Below, in pieces: positions 17,623 to 26,184 of a stretch of DNA of 45,408 bases. Made by a program: the position numbers and the translations under genes. Under the pieces are notes generated by a model. The model was not told where the DNA came from. It worked only from the letters and a program-made list of their open reading frames with translations, and searched no databases. How positions within the stretch are numbered: position 1 is the stretch's first letter; every line of letters begins with the position of its first letter. This DNA is from Pseudomonadota bacterium (GTDB lineage Bacteria; Pseudomonadota; Gammaproteobacteria; Burkholderiales; Burkholderiaceae_C), in NCBI GenBank assembly GCA_963205115.1, contig CAUJHV010000069.1, positions 1 to 45,408 on the forward strand, given 5' to 3'.

Positions 17623-18666
17623 ATGACACGCACCATGCTCGTGCTGGGCATTGAATCTTCCTGCGACGAAACCGGCGTGGCGCTGGTGCGCGCCGAAGGG
17701 CAGGGCGTGCCACGCCTGCTGGCCCACGCGCTGCACAGCCAGGCCGACATGCACGAAGCCTACGGCGGCGTGGTGCCGGAGTTGGCCTCGCGCGACCACA
17801 TCCGGCGCGTGGTGCCGCTGACACAACAGGTGCTCGAAGCCGTGGGCGTGGACCGCTCGGCCATCGATGTCGTCGCCTATACACGCGGCCCGGGGCTGGC
17901 CGGGGCACTGCTGGTCGGCGCGGGCTTTGCCGTGGCGCTCGCCGCGGCGCTGGGGCGGCCGAGCCTGGGTGTGCACCACCTCGAAGGCCATCTGCTGTCG
18001 CCCTTCCTGTCGGCCGATCCGCCGGCATTTCCCTTCCTGGCGCTGCTGGTGTCCGGCGGGCATACGCAGCTGATGCACGTGCAGGGTGTGGGGCAGTACG
18101 AACTGCTGGGCGAGACCATCGACGATGCCGCCGGCGAGGCCTTCGACAAGTCCGCCAAGCTGCTGGGCCTGGGCTATCCCGGCGGGCCGGCGCTGTCGCG
18201 GCTGGCGGCCTTCGGCGACGCGACGGCCTTCGATCTGCCCCGGCCCCTGCTGCACAGCGGCGATCTGGATTTTTCCTTTGCCGGCCTGAAGACGGCCGTG
18301 CTCACCGCGCACCGCAAGCTGGGGCCTAACGTGTGCGAACAGTCACGCGCCGATCTGGCGGCGGCCACGCAGGCGGCCATCGTGGACGTGCTGGTGGCCA
18401 AGTCGCTCAAGGCGTTGAAGCAGACCGGCCTGCAGCGCATGGTGGTGGCTGGCGGCGTGGGCGCCAATGCGCAGCTGCGCGAAAAACTCGGCGCGGCCTG
18501 TGCGCGGCGCGGTGTGCGGCTGCATTACCCCGAGCTCGAGCTGTGCACCGACAACGGCGCGATGGTCGCGCTGGCCGCGGCGATGCGGCTGCAGGCCGGG
18601 CGTGGCCAGGCCAGCGAAGACGGTGCATTCGACGTGCGCCCGCGCTGGCCGCTGGCCGAGGCCTGA
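17623..18666 (+). CDS. tsaD: tRNA t6A37 threonylcarbamoyltransferase subunit TsaD
   Basis: Catalytic subunit (formerly Gcp/YgjD) that transfers the threonylcarbamoyl group to A37 of ANN-decoding tRNAs, working with TsaB and TsaE, which are not in this window. It has 347 residues. The metal-binding HxxxH is His119/His123 within GVHHLEGH, and the ASKHA-fold motifs ESSCDETGVAL (11-21), LVSGGHT and the C-terminal CTDNGAM are all present. The gene is isolated: 257 bases after fdx, with a likely leaderless start. Its stop codon lies inside the first copy of a 7-bp tandem repeat. Confidence 0.97.
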   Translation: MTRTMLVLGIESSCDETGVALVRAEGQGVPRLLAHALHSQADMHEAYGGVVPELASRDHIRRVVPLTQQVLEAVGVDRSAIDVVAYTRGPGLAGALLVGAGFAVALAAALGRPSLGVHHLEGHLLSPFLSADPPAFPFLALLVSGGHTQLMHVQGVGQYELLGETIDDAAGEAFDKSAKLLGLGYPGGPALSRLAAFGDATAFDLPRPLLHSGDLDFSFAGLKTAVLTAHRKLGPNVCEQSRADLAAATQAAIVDVLVAKSLKALKQTGLQRMVVAGGVGANAQLREKLGAACARRGVRLHYPELELCTDNGAMVALAAAMRLQAGRGQASEDGAFDVRPRWPLAEA

Positions 18667-18695
18667 AGCCTGAAGCCTGAAGCCTGAAGCCTGAA
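18661..18695 (+). repeat. five tandem copies of GCCTGAA
   Basis: GCCTGAA occurs five times without interruption. The TGA of the first copy is the tsaD stop (18664-18666), so changes in copy number would not alter TsaD. Confidence 0.95.
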
Positions 18696-18716
18696 GCGCG
18701 GCGGGCGTCCGCGACT

Positions 18717-18773
18717 TCCTTCTTCCGTTCCCGCGGCGCTGATTTCCGTTTTCCGTTTTCTCTTCTGTCCCCG
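18717..18773 (+). other. pyrimidine-rich spacer
   Basis: The stretch before the next gene is dominated by T and C on the plus strand, with the near-repeat TTTTCCG. It has no clear promoter or Shine-Dalgarno sequence before the ATG at 18774. Confidence 0.6.
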
Positions 18774-20066
18774 ATGTCTTCCTCTTCTCTTTCCCGCCGC
18801 CAATGGCTCGGCGGTGCAGCCGCGGCGCTGGCCGTGGCTTCTTCCGCCGTGCGCGCGCAGCGCCCCGAGCCGATTCCGCTGGCGCTGATCGAGGGTCTCT
18901 CAGGCCCCTTCGCCAGTGCCGGCGAAGCGGTGTGGCGCAACCTCGCCTTCGCCGTCGAACGTGTCAATGCCCGTGGCGGCGTGCGGCTGCCCGGCGGTGG
19001 CCGTGCGCTGTCGCTGCGCCGCTTGGACAGCAAGGGCGGCGTCGAGGAAGCGCTGGCCCAGCTGCGTTCGGCCATCGATCAGCGCGTGGCCTTCGTGCTG
19101 CAGGGCAACAGCTCCGCCGTGGCCGCGGCTTTGATCGATGCGCTGAACAAGCACAACGCCCGCGAGCCCGATCGACGGCAGCTGTTCCTGAACTATTCCG
19201 CCGTCGACCCCTCGCTCACGAACGAGCGCTGCAGCCCCTGGCATTTCCGCTTCGATGCGCATGCCGACATGCGGCTGGCCGCGCTACTGGACGTGCTGCG
19301 TGACGACCGCAGCGTCGAACGTGTCTATCTGATCGGCCAGGACTACAGCTTCGGCCAGCACGTGCTGCGCAAGGCCCGCGAGATGATCACCGCCAAGCGG
19401 CCGGACATCCACATCGTCGGCGACGAACTGCACCCCATGGGGCGCATCAAGGACTTCCTGCCCTACGCCGCGAAGATCAAGGCCAGCGGTGCGCAGGCGG
19501 TGCTCACGGGCAACTGGGGCAACGACCTGACGCTGCTGGTCAAGGCGCTGCGCGAGGTCGGCAGCGAGGCGCGTTTCTACACCTTCTACGGCAACGCATT
19601 GGGTGTGCCCGCTGCTATCGGCGAGGCGGGCATCGGCTCGGTTGTCGCCGTGGCCGAGTGGCATCCCAACGAGGGCAGCGCGGCTTCCGAGCAACTCGTG
19701 GCCGCGTTCCGCAAGCGCTTTCCCGACCCGAAGGACGACTACCTGCACCTGCGCATGCAGGTGATGGTGGAGATGCTGGCCGCCGCCATCGAACGTGCCG
19801 GCAGCACCGATCCGGTGGCCGTGGCGCGTGCGCTGTCCGGCGCGGTGTTTGACGGCCAGACCCTGGCCGGTGCGTATGCGGCCACGATGCGCGCCGGCGA
19901 CCACCAGTTGCAGCAGCCGCTGGTGGTCAGCGTGATGGACCGCGCCGGCAGGCCCGGCGTGCGGCATGACGTCGAGGGCTCGGGGTTCGGATTCCGCACG
20001 CTGCGCCGCATCGAGGCCCCGCAGGCCGCGCAGGCGCACAGCTGCCGCATGGCACGCATCGAGTAG
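18774..20066 (+). CDS. orphan LivK-type ABC substrate-binding protein with Tat signal
   Basis: Periplasmic binding protein of the branched-chain amino acid/amide family (Peripla_BP_6), 430 residues. The N terminus SSLSRRQWLGGAAAALAVASS with cleavage after VRAQ matches a twin-arginine signal (Arg8-Arg9). Domain features include LIEGLSGPFASAGEAVWRNL near the start and the hinge sequence LIGQDYSFGQHVL. No permease or ATPase gene is adjacent, so the protein must serve transport genes elsewhere or act as a sensor. The ligand is unknown. The upstream 107 bases are low-complexity, and a CTCACCG/CGGTGAG hairpin follows the gene. Confidence 0.85.
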   Translation: MSSSSLSRRQWLGGAAAALAVASSAVRAQRPEPIPLALIEGLSGPFASAGEAVWRNLAFAVERVNARGGVRLPGGGRALSLRRLDSKGGVEEALAQLRSAIDQRVAFVLQGNSSAVAAALIDALNKHNAREPDRRQLFLNYSAVDPSLTNERCSPWHFRFDAHADMRLAALLDVLRDDRSVERVYLIGQDYSFGQHVLRKAREMITAKRPDIHIVGDELHPMGRIKDFLPYAAKIKASGAQAVLTGNWGNDLTLLVKALREVGSEARFYTFYGNALGVPAAIGEAGIGSVVAVAEWHPNEGSAASEQLVAAFRKRFPDPKDDYLHLRMQVMVEMLAAAIERAGSTDPVAVARALSGAVFDGQTLAGAYAATMRAGDHQLQQPLVVSVMDRAGRPGVRHDVEGSGFGFRTLRRIEAPQAAQAHSCRMARIE

Positions 20067-20099
20067 ATGCACGGCGAGGCTTTGCCCGGCCGGCGAGGG

Positions 20100-20121
20100 C
20101 TCACCGGTCGCCAGCGGTGAG
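20100..20121 (+). other. hairpin after the orphan binding-protein gene
   Basis: CTCACCG (20100-20106) pairs with CGGTGAG (20115-20121), 8-base loop, no T-run. It is possibly a 3' end stabiliser. Confidence 0.4.
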
Positions 20122-20194
20122 GCGTCCGGACCCGGCGCGCGGGCATCGTCCACCCGCTCGGCGGCACAACCGGAAGTCCCCGAGAATCGAGCCC

Positions 20195-21349
20195 ATGAGA
20201 CCCGAGATCGAAAACCTGCCTGCTTCCAAGATCCGCGACGTCGCCAATGCGGCACTCGGCCGCGCCGACGTGCTCGCCTTCTGGTTCGGCGAGAGCGACG
20301 AGGTCACGCCCGAACCCATCCGCCAGGCCGCGGCCGAATCGCTCGCGCGCGGCGAGACTTTCTACGCCCACAACCTGGGCCTGCCGTCGCTGCGCGAGGC
20401 CGTGGCGGGCTACGTGAGCGCCTTGCACGGCCCGGTATCGGTCGACCGCATCGCCATCACGGCCTCCGGCGTCACGGCCCTGATGCTGGCCTTCCAGGCG
20501 CTGATCGGGGCGGGCGACGAAGTGGTGGCCGTCACGCCCGTATGGCCCAACCTGACCGCGCAGCCGGTGGTGCTGGGTGCCCAGGTGCGGCGCCTGCCGT
20601 TGCAGCCGCAGCGCGACGGCAGCTGGCGGCTGGACCTGGACGCCTTGATGGCGGCGGTCACGCCCAAGACGCGCGTGCTGCTGATCAATGCGCCCAACAA
20701 CCCGACGGGCTGGACGCTCACACGCGACGAGCAGCGCGCCATCCTGGCGCACTGCCGCAAGACGGGCACGTGGATCCTGTCCGACGAGGTCTACGAGCGG
20801 CTGTTCTACGCCGATGGCGGCGTGGCCCCGAGCTTCCTCGATGTGGCCGACGCCAGCGACCGGGTGGTCGTGGCGCAGAGCTTTTCCAAGAGTTTCCTGA
20901 TGACCGGCTGGCGCCTGGGCTGGCTGGTGATGCCGGACGGCATGTCGGAACACATGGGCAAGCTGATCGAATTTGCCAGCTCCTGCTCGCCGGTCTTCGT
21001 GCAGCGCGCCGCCGAGGTCGCGCTGGCCCATGCCGACCGTCTCGTGCCCCCGCTGCGCCAGCACCTCTTGGCCTGCCGGGACCGCCTGATCGGCGGCCTG
21101 CAGGCCCTGCCCGGTGTGACCGCGTCGTCGCCGCCGGGTGGCATGTACGCCTTCTTCCGCATCGAGGGCCAGAACGATTCGATGGCCCTGGCGCAGCGGC
21201 TGGTCGCCGAGCACGGCCTGGGGCTGGCGCCGGGCGTGGCCTTCGGGCCCGAAGGCGAGGGCTGGCTGCGCTGGTGTTTTGCCTCGCGCGACCTGTCTCG
21301 GCTGGAGGTCGGTCTGGACCGGCTGCGCCAGGCCGTGTTGCCAGGCTGA
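20195..21349 (+). CDS. PLP-dependent class I/II aminotransferase
   Basis: Fold-type I aminotransferase of 384 residues. The PLP Schiff-base lysine is Lys232 in SFSKSFLMTGWRLGW, with Arg240 after it. The cofactor-binding NAPNNPTG is at 165-172 and SDEVYERL (Asp197, Tyr200) binds the pyridine ring. It probably transfers amino groups between an amino acid and 2-oxoglutarate or pyruvate; specificity cannot be read from the sequence. No Shine-Dalgarno sequence precedes the ATG. GAGAAT (20182-20187) lies seven bases upstream, as expected for a leaderless mRNA. The rpsO promoter overlaps the end of the gene. Confidence 0.9.
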   Translation: MRPEIENLPASKIRDVANAALGRADVLAFWFGESDEVTPEPIRQAAAESLARGETFYAHNLGLPSLREAVAGYVSALHGPVSVDRIAITASGVTALMLAFQALIGAGDEVVAVTPVWPNLTAQPVVLGAQVRRLPLQPQRDGSWRLDLDALMAAVTPKTRVLLINAPNNPTGWTLTRDEQRAILAHCRKTGTWILSDEVYERLFYADGGVAPSFLDVADASDRVVVAQSFSKSFLMTGWRLGWLVMPDGMSEHMGKLIEFASSCSPVFVQRAAEVALAHADRLVPPLRQHLLACRDRLIGGLQALPGVTASSPPGGMYAFFRIEGQNDSMALAQRLVAEHGLGLAPGVAFGPEGEGWLRWCFASRDLSRLEVGLDRLRQAVLPG

Positions 21350-21351
21350 GC

Positions 21352-21357
21352 TATACT
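21352..21357 (+). promoter_or_regulatory. -10 element of the rpsO promoter
   Basis: TATACT begins three bases after the aminotransferase stop and 193 bases before rpsO. No good -35 is seen at the usual spacing. The predicted start of transcription is near 21364. Confidence 0.5.
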
Positions 21358-21365
21358 CGATCGGT

Positions 21366-21389
21366 TTTGCGGAATGCCATATCCGCAAA
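21366..21389 (+). promoter_or_regulatory. 5'-terminal hairpin of the rpsO leader
   Basis: TTTGCGGA (21366-21373) and TCCGCAAA (21382-21389) form a perfect 8-bp stem with an 8-base loop. If transcription starts near 21364 the hairpin sits at the very 5' end of the mRNA, where it would protect against decay. It could also take part in S15 autoregulation. Confidence 0.5.
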
Positions 21390-21544
21390 CTGAGCGGAGC
21401 CGGTCAAGGTTTCGCCAAGCGCACGGCGCGGGTCGGTTTCACCTGCGTTCGCAAGTCCAACACGGGAACCGCCAGCCTCGGCTGGCCTTGCTTCATCGCA
21501 GGGCCGCCCCGGGCATCGGCAGTTTCCATCCCCAGGAAATCATC

Positions 21545-21814
21545 ATGTCGATGTCCACCGCCCAGAAGGCCGAGATTGTTCAGGCCAATGCCCGCGCCGC
21601 CGCCGATACCGGCAGCCCCGAAGTCCAGGTCGCCCTGCTGACCGCCCACATCAACGCGCTGACGCCGCACTTCAAGCAGCACGCCAAGGACCACCACGGC
21701 CGTCGCGGCCTGCTGAAGATGGTCAACCAGCGCAAGCGCCTGCTGGCCTACCTGAAGGGCAAGGACGCCGACCGCTACACCGCACTGATCCAGAAGCTGG
21801 GTCTGCGCAAGTAA
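21545..21814 (+). CDS. rpsO: 30S ribosomal protein S15
   Basis: Primary binder of 16S rRNA helices 20-22, 89 residues as in E. coli. Hallmarks are TGSPEVQVALLTAHINAL, HFKQHAKDHHGRRGLLKMV and the C-terminal YTALIQKLGLRK. AGGAAA at 21534-21539 supports the ATG at 21545 over the second ATG at 21551. It has a ~180-base leader and is followed by a terminator before pnp, the classic rpsO-pnp pair. Confidence 0.98.
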   Translation: MSMSTAQKAEIVQANARAAADTGSPEVQVALLTAHINALTPHFKQHAKDHHGRRGLLKMVNQRKRLLAYLKGKDADRYTALIQKLGLRK

Positions 21815-21821
21815 TCCCGAC

Positions 21822-21860
21822 GGGTCCCGGGCGGCAACGCCGCGGGGCCCGGTTCGTTTT
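21822..21860 (+). terminator. intrinsic terminator of rpsO
   Basis: GGGTCCC (21822-21828) pairs with GGGGCCC (21844-21850), with an inner CGGC/GCCG stem around AAC. It is followed by the T-rich TTCGTTTT (21853-21860). Some read-through into pnp is expected by analogy with other bacteria. Confidence 0.6.
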
Positions 21861-21879
21861 CGCAAGACCGATCCAGCAT

Positions 21880-21964
21880 GAGCAACTGCTGTGTCATTCC
21901 AGGACCGCCCGCCGACCTCTGCGTCGTGCACCGCGGGGCTGCCCTGGAATGGCATTGTTGCCTC
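21880..21964 (+). promoter_or_regulatory. long hairpin in the pnp leader, possible RNase III site
   Basis: A perfect 9-bp pairing CATTCCAGG (21895-21903) with CCTGGAATG (21943-21951) is extended outward by GCAAC/GTTGC (21882-21886 with 21957-21961) and inward by GCCC/GGGC pairs. This gives a long imperfect duplex 67 bases before the pnp ATG. In E. coli an RNase III-cleaved leader stem mediates PNPase autoregulation; this hairpin has the right place and shape. Confidence 0.55.
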
Positions 21965-22030
21965 GGCTGATGGGACTGCAGGCTTCCCGGACGCAGGCCA
22001 TTCACGCGTCCGATTGATGGAGAGCTATCC

Positions 22031-24373
22031 ATGAGCATGTTCAACAAGGTCACCAAGTCGTTCCAGTGGGGCCCGCATCGGGTCACGATGGAAACGGGCG
22101 AAGTCGCCCGCCAATCCACCGGCGCCGTCGTCGTCGACATCGAAGGCACCGTGGTGCTGGCCACCGTGGTGGCGCGCAAGGAAGCCAAGCCGGGCCAGGA
22201 CTTCTTCCCGCTGACGGTCGACTACATCGAGAAGACCTACGCCGCCGGCAAGATCCCCGGCAGCTTCTTCAAGCGCGAAGGCCGCCCGAGCGAACTCGAG
22301 ACGCTGACCAGTCGCCTGATCGACCGCCCGCTGCGTCCGCTGTTCCCGGACGGCTTCTTCAATGAAGTGCAGGTCGTCGTGCACGTGCTGAGCCTGAACC
22401 CGGAGGTGCAGGCTGACATCGCCGCGCTGATCGCGTCGAGCGCCGCCGTGGCCATCAGCGGCATCCCGTTCAATGGCCCCATCGGCGCGGCGCGCGTGGG
22501 CTACATCAACGGCGAGTACGTGCTGAACCCGGGCAAGGCCGATCTGGTCAACAGCAAGCTGGACCTCGTGGTGGCCGGCACCGAAGCCGCCGTGCTGATG
22601 GTGGAGTCCGAAGCCGACCAGCTGAGCGAAGAAGTGATGCTCGGCGGCGTGGTCTTCGGCCACGACATGGGCAAGGTCGCCATCAACGCCATCCATGAGC
22701 TGGTGCGCGAAGCCGGCAAGCCGGAATGGCTGGCCAACGGCACCTGGACGCTCCCGGTCAAGGACGAGCCATTCATCGCCAAGATCAACGCGCTGGCCGA
22801 AGGCCCGCTGCGCGCGGCCTACCAGATCCGCAGCAAGCAGGCCCGCACGCAGGCCTGCCGCGAAGCCTACGCCGCCACGATGGCCGCGCTGAAGGCCGAA
22901 GGCACCGAGTTCGATTCGGTCAAGGTCGAAGCCCTGCTGTTCGAGATCGAAGCGCGTATCGTGCGCAGCCAGATCCTCGCCGGCGAGCCGCGCATCGACG
23001 GCCGCGATACGCGCACCGTGCGCCCCATCGAGATCCGCACCAGCGTGCTGCCCCGCACGCACGGCTCGGCGCTGTTCACGCGCGGCGAGACGCAGGCGCT
23101 GGCCGTGGCCACGCTGGGCACCGAACGCGACGCGCAGCGCATCGACGCGCTGGCCGGCGAGTTCGAAGACCGCTTCATGCTGCACTACAACATGCCCCCC
23201 TTCGCCACCGGCGAGACGGGCCGCGTGGGCAGCCCCAAGCGCCGCGAGATCGGCCACGGCCGTCTCGCCAAGCGCGCGCTGATCGCCGCGCTGCCGAGCA
23301 AGGAAGACTTCCCCTATACGCTGCGCGTGGTCAGCGAGATCACCGAATCCAACGGCTCCTCGTCGATGGCCTCGGTGTGCGGCGGCTGCCTGGCACTGAT
23401 GGACGCGGGCGTGCCGATGAAGGCCCACGTGGCCGGCATCGCGATGGGCCTGATCAAGGACGCCAACCGCTTTGCCGTGCTGACCGACATCCTGGGTGAC
23501 GAGGACCACCTCGGCGACATGGACTTCAAGGTGGCCGGCACGACCACCGGCGTGACCGCCCTGCAGATGGACATCAAGATCCAGGGCATCACCAAGGAAA
23601 TCATGCAGGTCGCGCTGGCGCAGGCCAAGGAAGCGCGCATGCACATCCTGGGCAAGATGGTCGAGTCCATGGGCGTGGCCAAGGCCGAGGTGAGCCAGTT
23701 CGCCCCGCGCCTGTACACGATGAAGATCAACCCGGAGAAGATCCGCGACGTGATCGGCAAGGGCGGCGCCACCATCCGTGCGCTGACCGAAGAGACCGGC
23801 TGCACGATCGACATCGGCGAAGACGGCACGATCACCATCGCGTCCACCGATGGCGACAAGGCCGAGTTCGCCAAGAAGCGCATCACCGAGATCACGGCCG
23901 AAGCCGAAGTGGGCAAGGTCTACGAAGGCCCGATCACCAAGCTGCTGGACTTCGGTGCGCTGGTCAACATCCTGCCCGGCAAGGACGGCCTGCTGCACAT
24001 CAGCCAGATCGCCTTCGAGCGCGTCGAGAACATCGGCGACTACCTGACCGAAGGCCAGATCGTGAAGGTCAAGGTCCTGGAGACCGACGAGAAGGGCCGC
24101 ATCAAGCTGTCGATGAAGGCGCTGCTGGACCGTCCGGAAGGCTACGTCGAAGAAGACCGCCCGCGCCGTGACGACCGCGGCGACCGTGGCGATCGCGGCC
24201 CGCGCCGTGACCGTGGCGGTGACCGGGGCGACCGTGGCGATCGCGGTGACCGTCCGCGTCGCGAGCCGCGCGAAGCCCGCGAGCCGCGCGACAACGGCGG
24301 TGCCGATGCCGGCGCACCGGCTGACGCGCCGCGCCAGGATGCACCGGCCGGCGAGCCGCCGCGCAGCGTATGA
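22031..24373 (+). CDS. pnp: polynucleotide phosphorylase
   Basis: 3'-5' phosphorolytic exoribonuclease, trimeric, part of RNA decay and quality control. It has 780 residues, longer than E. coli (711). Two RNase PH-like domains are present; the second contains GSSSMASVCGGCLALMDAG. A KH domain follows around 565-605 with GKGG (EKIRDVIGKGGATIRAL), then an S1 domain around 628-700 (GKVYEGPITKLLDFGALVNILPG). The last ~67 residues (from 714) form a low-complexity Arg/Gly/Asp tail. GGAG lies seven to ten bases before the ATG. The upstream leader carries a long hairpin, so autoregulation is likely. Confidence 0.98.
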   Translation: MSMFNKVTKSFQWGPHRVTMETGEVARQSTGAVVVDIEGTVVLATVVARKEAKPGQDFFPLTVDYIEKTYAAGKIPGSFFKREGRPSELETLTSRLIDRPLRPLFPDGFFNEVQVVVHVLSLNPEVQADIAALIASSAAVAISGIPFNGPIGAARVGYINGEYVLNPGKADLVNSKLDLVVAGTEAAVLMVESEADQLSEEVMLGGVVFGHDMGKVAINAIHELVREAGKPEWLANGTWTLPVKDEPFIAKINALAEGPLRAAYQIRSKQARTQACREAYAATMAALKAEGTEFDSVKVEALLFEIEARIVRSQILAGEPRIDGRDTRTVRPIEIRTSVLPRTHGSALFTRGETQALAVATLGTERDAQRIDALAGEFEDRFMLHYNMPPFATGETGRVGSPKRREIGHGRLAKRALIAALPSKEDFPYTLRVVSEITESNGSSSMASVCGGCLALMDAGVPMKAHVAGIAMGLIKDANRFAVLTDILGDEDHLGDMDFKVAGTTTGVTALQMDIKIQGITKEIMQVALAQAKEARMHILGKMVESMGVAKAEVSQFAPRLYTMKINPEKIRDVIGKGGATIRALTEETGCTIDIGEDGTITIASTDGDKAEFAKKRITEITAEAEVGKVYEGPITKLLDFGALVNILPGKDGLLHISQIAFERVENIGDYLTEGQIVKVKVLETDEKGRIKLSMKALLDRPEGYVEEDRPRRDDRGDRGDRGPRRDRGGDRGDRGDRGDRPRREPREAREPRDNGGADAGAPADAPRQDAPAGEPPRSV

Positions 24374-24428
24374 GGCCCAGGCCGCCGGCGGCGTGTGCTG
24401 CCGGCGGGCCGCCGATGAGGTTCCTGCG

Positions 24429-25418
24429 ATGAAAGCCATCGAAATCCACCAGCCGGGCGGTCCCGAGGTGCTGCGCGCCTGCGAGCGCCCGGATCCCGTG
24501 CCGCAGTCCGGCGAGCTGCTGATCGATGTGGCCGCCAGCGGTGTGAACCGCCCTGACGTGCTGCAGCGCAAGGGCCTGTACCCGATGCCGCCGGGGGTCT
24601 CCGACCTGCCCGGGCTGGAGATCGCCGGCACGGTGGCCGGCGGCGATCCGGCGGAGCTGGCCGCAGCCGGCCTGGCGCTGGGCGACCGCGTCTGTGCCCT
24701 GGTGGCCGGCGGCGGTTATGCGCAGCGCTGTGTCGCGCCGATCGGCCAGTGCCTGCCGGTGCCCAAAGGCCTGACGGATATCGAAGCGGCCTCCTTGCCG
24801 GAGACCTTCTTCACCGTCTGGCAGAACGTGTTCGACATCGCGCGGCTGGAGCCTGGCGAGACGCTGCTGGTGCAGGGCGGATCCAGCGGCATCGGCGTGA
24901 CGGCGATCCAGCTGGCCAAGGCCATCGGTTGCCGCGTCATCGTCACGGCCGGCAGCGACGACAAGTGCGCCGCCTGCGAGCAGTGGGGTGCCGACCATGC
25001 CGTCAACTACCGCACACAGGATTTTGTCGCTGAGGTCAAACGTTTGACATCCGGCAAGGGTGTGAATGTCGTGCTCGACATGGTGGCCGGTGATTACATC
25101 GGCCGTGAATTCGAATGCATGGCCGACGACGGCCGCATCGCGGTCATCGCGGTGCAGGGCGGCACGAAGAGCGCCGTCGACGCCGGGCTGCTGCTGCGCA
25201 AGCGCATCACGCTCAGCGGCTCGACCTTGCGCCCGCGCCCGATTGCCTACAAGACACGCCTGGCGCGGGAACTGCGCGAACGCGTCTGGCCTCTCATCGA
25301 GTCCGGCCGCATCAAGCCGGCGGTTTTCCGCGTCTTTCCGGCCGAACAGGCCGCGCAGGCCCACGCGCTGATGGAGTCCAGCACGCACGTGGGCAAGATC
25401 GTTCTGCAGTGGAGATAA
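24429..25418 (+). CDS. NAD(P)H quinone oxidoreductase, MDR/PIG3 family
   Basis: Zinc-free medium-chain dehydrogenase/reductase of 329 residues. The N-terminal GroES-like domain starts MKAIEIHQPGGPEVL, and the Rossmann motif GGSSGIGVTA is at 150-159. The sequence fits the quinone oxidoreductase/PIG3 group, which reduces quinones or other carbonyls with NADPH. It lies 55 bases after pnp and five bases before tpiA, so it is probably in the same transcript. The reading frame is open upstream into pnp, but the ATG at 24429 matches the family N terminus. Confidence 0.92.
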   Translation: MKAIEIHQPGGPEVLRACERPDPVPQSGELLIDVAASGVNRPDVLQRKGLYPMPPGVSDLPGLEIAGTVAGGDPAELAAAGLALGDRVCALVAGGGYAQRCVAPIGQCLPVPKGLTDIEAASLPETFFTVWQNVFDIARLEPGETLLVQGGSSGIGVTAIQLAKAIGCRVIVTAGSDDKCAACEQWGADHAVNYRTQDFVAEVKRLTSGKGVNVVLDMVAGDYIGREFECMADDGRIAVIAVQGGTKSAVDAGLLLRKRITLSGSTLRPRPIAYKTRLARELRERVWPLIESGRIKPAVFRVFPAEQAAQAHALMESSTHVGKIVLQWR

Positions 25419-25423
25419 GCAAG

Positions 25424-26170
25424 ATGTCCCGTCGTCAACTCGTGGTCGGCAACTGGAAGATGCACGGCAGCCGGCCGGCCAACGCCACGCTGCTGGACGG
25501 CATCCTGCAGGCCGGCCCCTTCGCCTGCGATGTGGCGGTGTGCGTGCCGTTCCCGTTCCTGTCGGAGACAGCCGCGACGCTGGCCAGCAGCGACATCCGC
25601 TGGGGCTCGCAAGATTGTTCGGCCCAGGAGCAGGGCGCCTACACCGGCGAGGTCTCCGCGGCCATGCTGCACGAATTCGGCTGCCGCTACGCCATCGTCG
25701 GCCATTCCGAGCGTCGCGCGATGCACGCCGAGAGCGACCAGCTGGTGGCCGACAAGGCCAAGGCGGCGCTGGCGCGCGGCGTCACGCCCATCGTCTGCGT
25801 CGGCGAGACCCGCGCGCAGCGCGAGGCCGGCGAAACCGAAGCCGTCGTCAAGCGGCAGCTGGCCGCAGTGATCCACACGCTGGCGCACTGCGCCGGCGAG
25901 ATCGTCGTGGCCTACGAGCCCGTGTGGGCCATCGGTACCGGCCTGACCGCCTCGCCCGAGCAGGCGCAGTCCGTGCATGCGCTGCTGCGCGCGCAACTGC
26001 GTGCCGCCAGCGGCGCGCATGCCGACGAGATGAAGATCCTTTACGGCGGCAGCGTCAAGCCCGACAACGCGGCCACCTTGTTCGCGCAGCCGGACATCGA
26101 CGGCGGCCTTATTGGCGGCGCTTCGCTCAAGGCGGCGGACTTCGTCGCCATCTGCCGCGCAGGTCACTGA
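25424..26170 (+). CDS. tpiA: triose-phosphate isomerase
   Basis: Glycolytic enzyme interconverting dihydroxyacetone phosphate and glyceraldehyde 3-phosphate, 248 residues. Catalytic Lys12 (NWKMH), His94 (GHSERR) and Glu165 (AYEPVWAIGTG) are present, as is the phosphate-gripping YGGSVKPDN loop. It begins five bases after the oxidoreductase stop and is followed by a strong hairpin and then secG. Confidence 0.98.
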   Translation: MSRRQLVVGNWKMHGSRPANATLLDGILQAGPFACDVAVCVPFPFLSETAATLASSDIRWGSQDCSAQEQGAYTGEVSAAMLHEFGCRYAIVGHSERRAMHAESDQLVADKAKAALARGVTPIVCVGETRAQREAGETEAVVKRQLAAVIHTLAHCAGEIVVAYEPVWAIGTGLTASPEQAQSVHALLRAQLRAASGAHADEMKILYGGSVKPDNAATLFAQPDIDGGLIGGASLKAADFVAICRAGH

Positions 26171-26184
26171 TTCACACTGTTAGC

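Noticed and set aside
18661..18695. Phase-variable switch acting on TsaD
   Set aside because: The stop codon is in the first repeat copy, so slippage does not change the protein.
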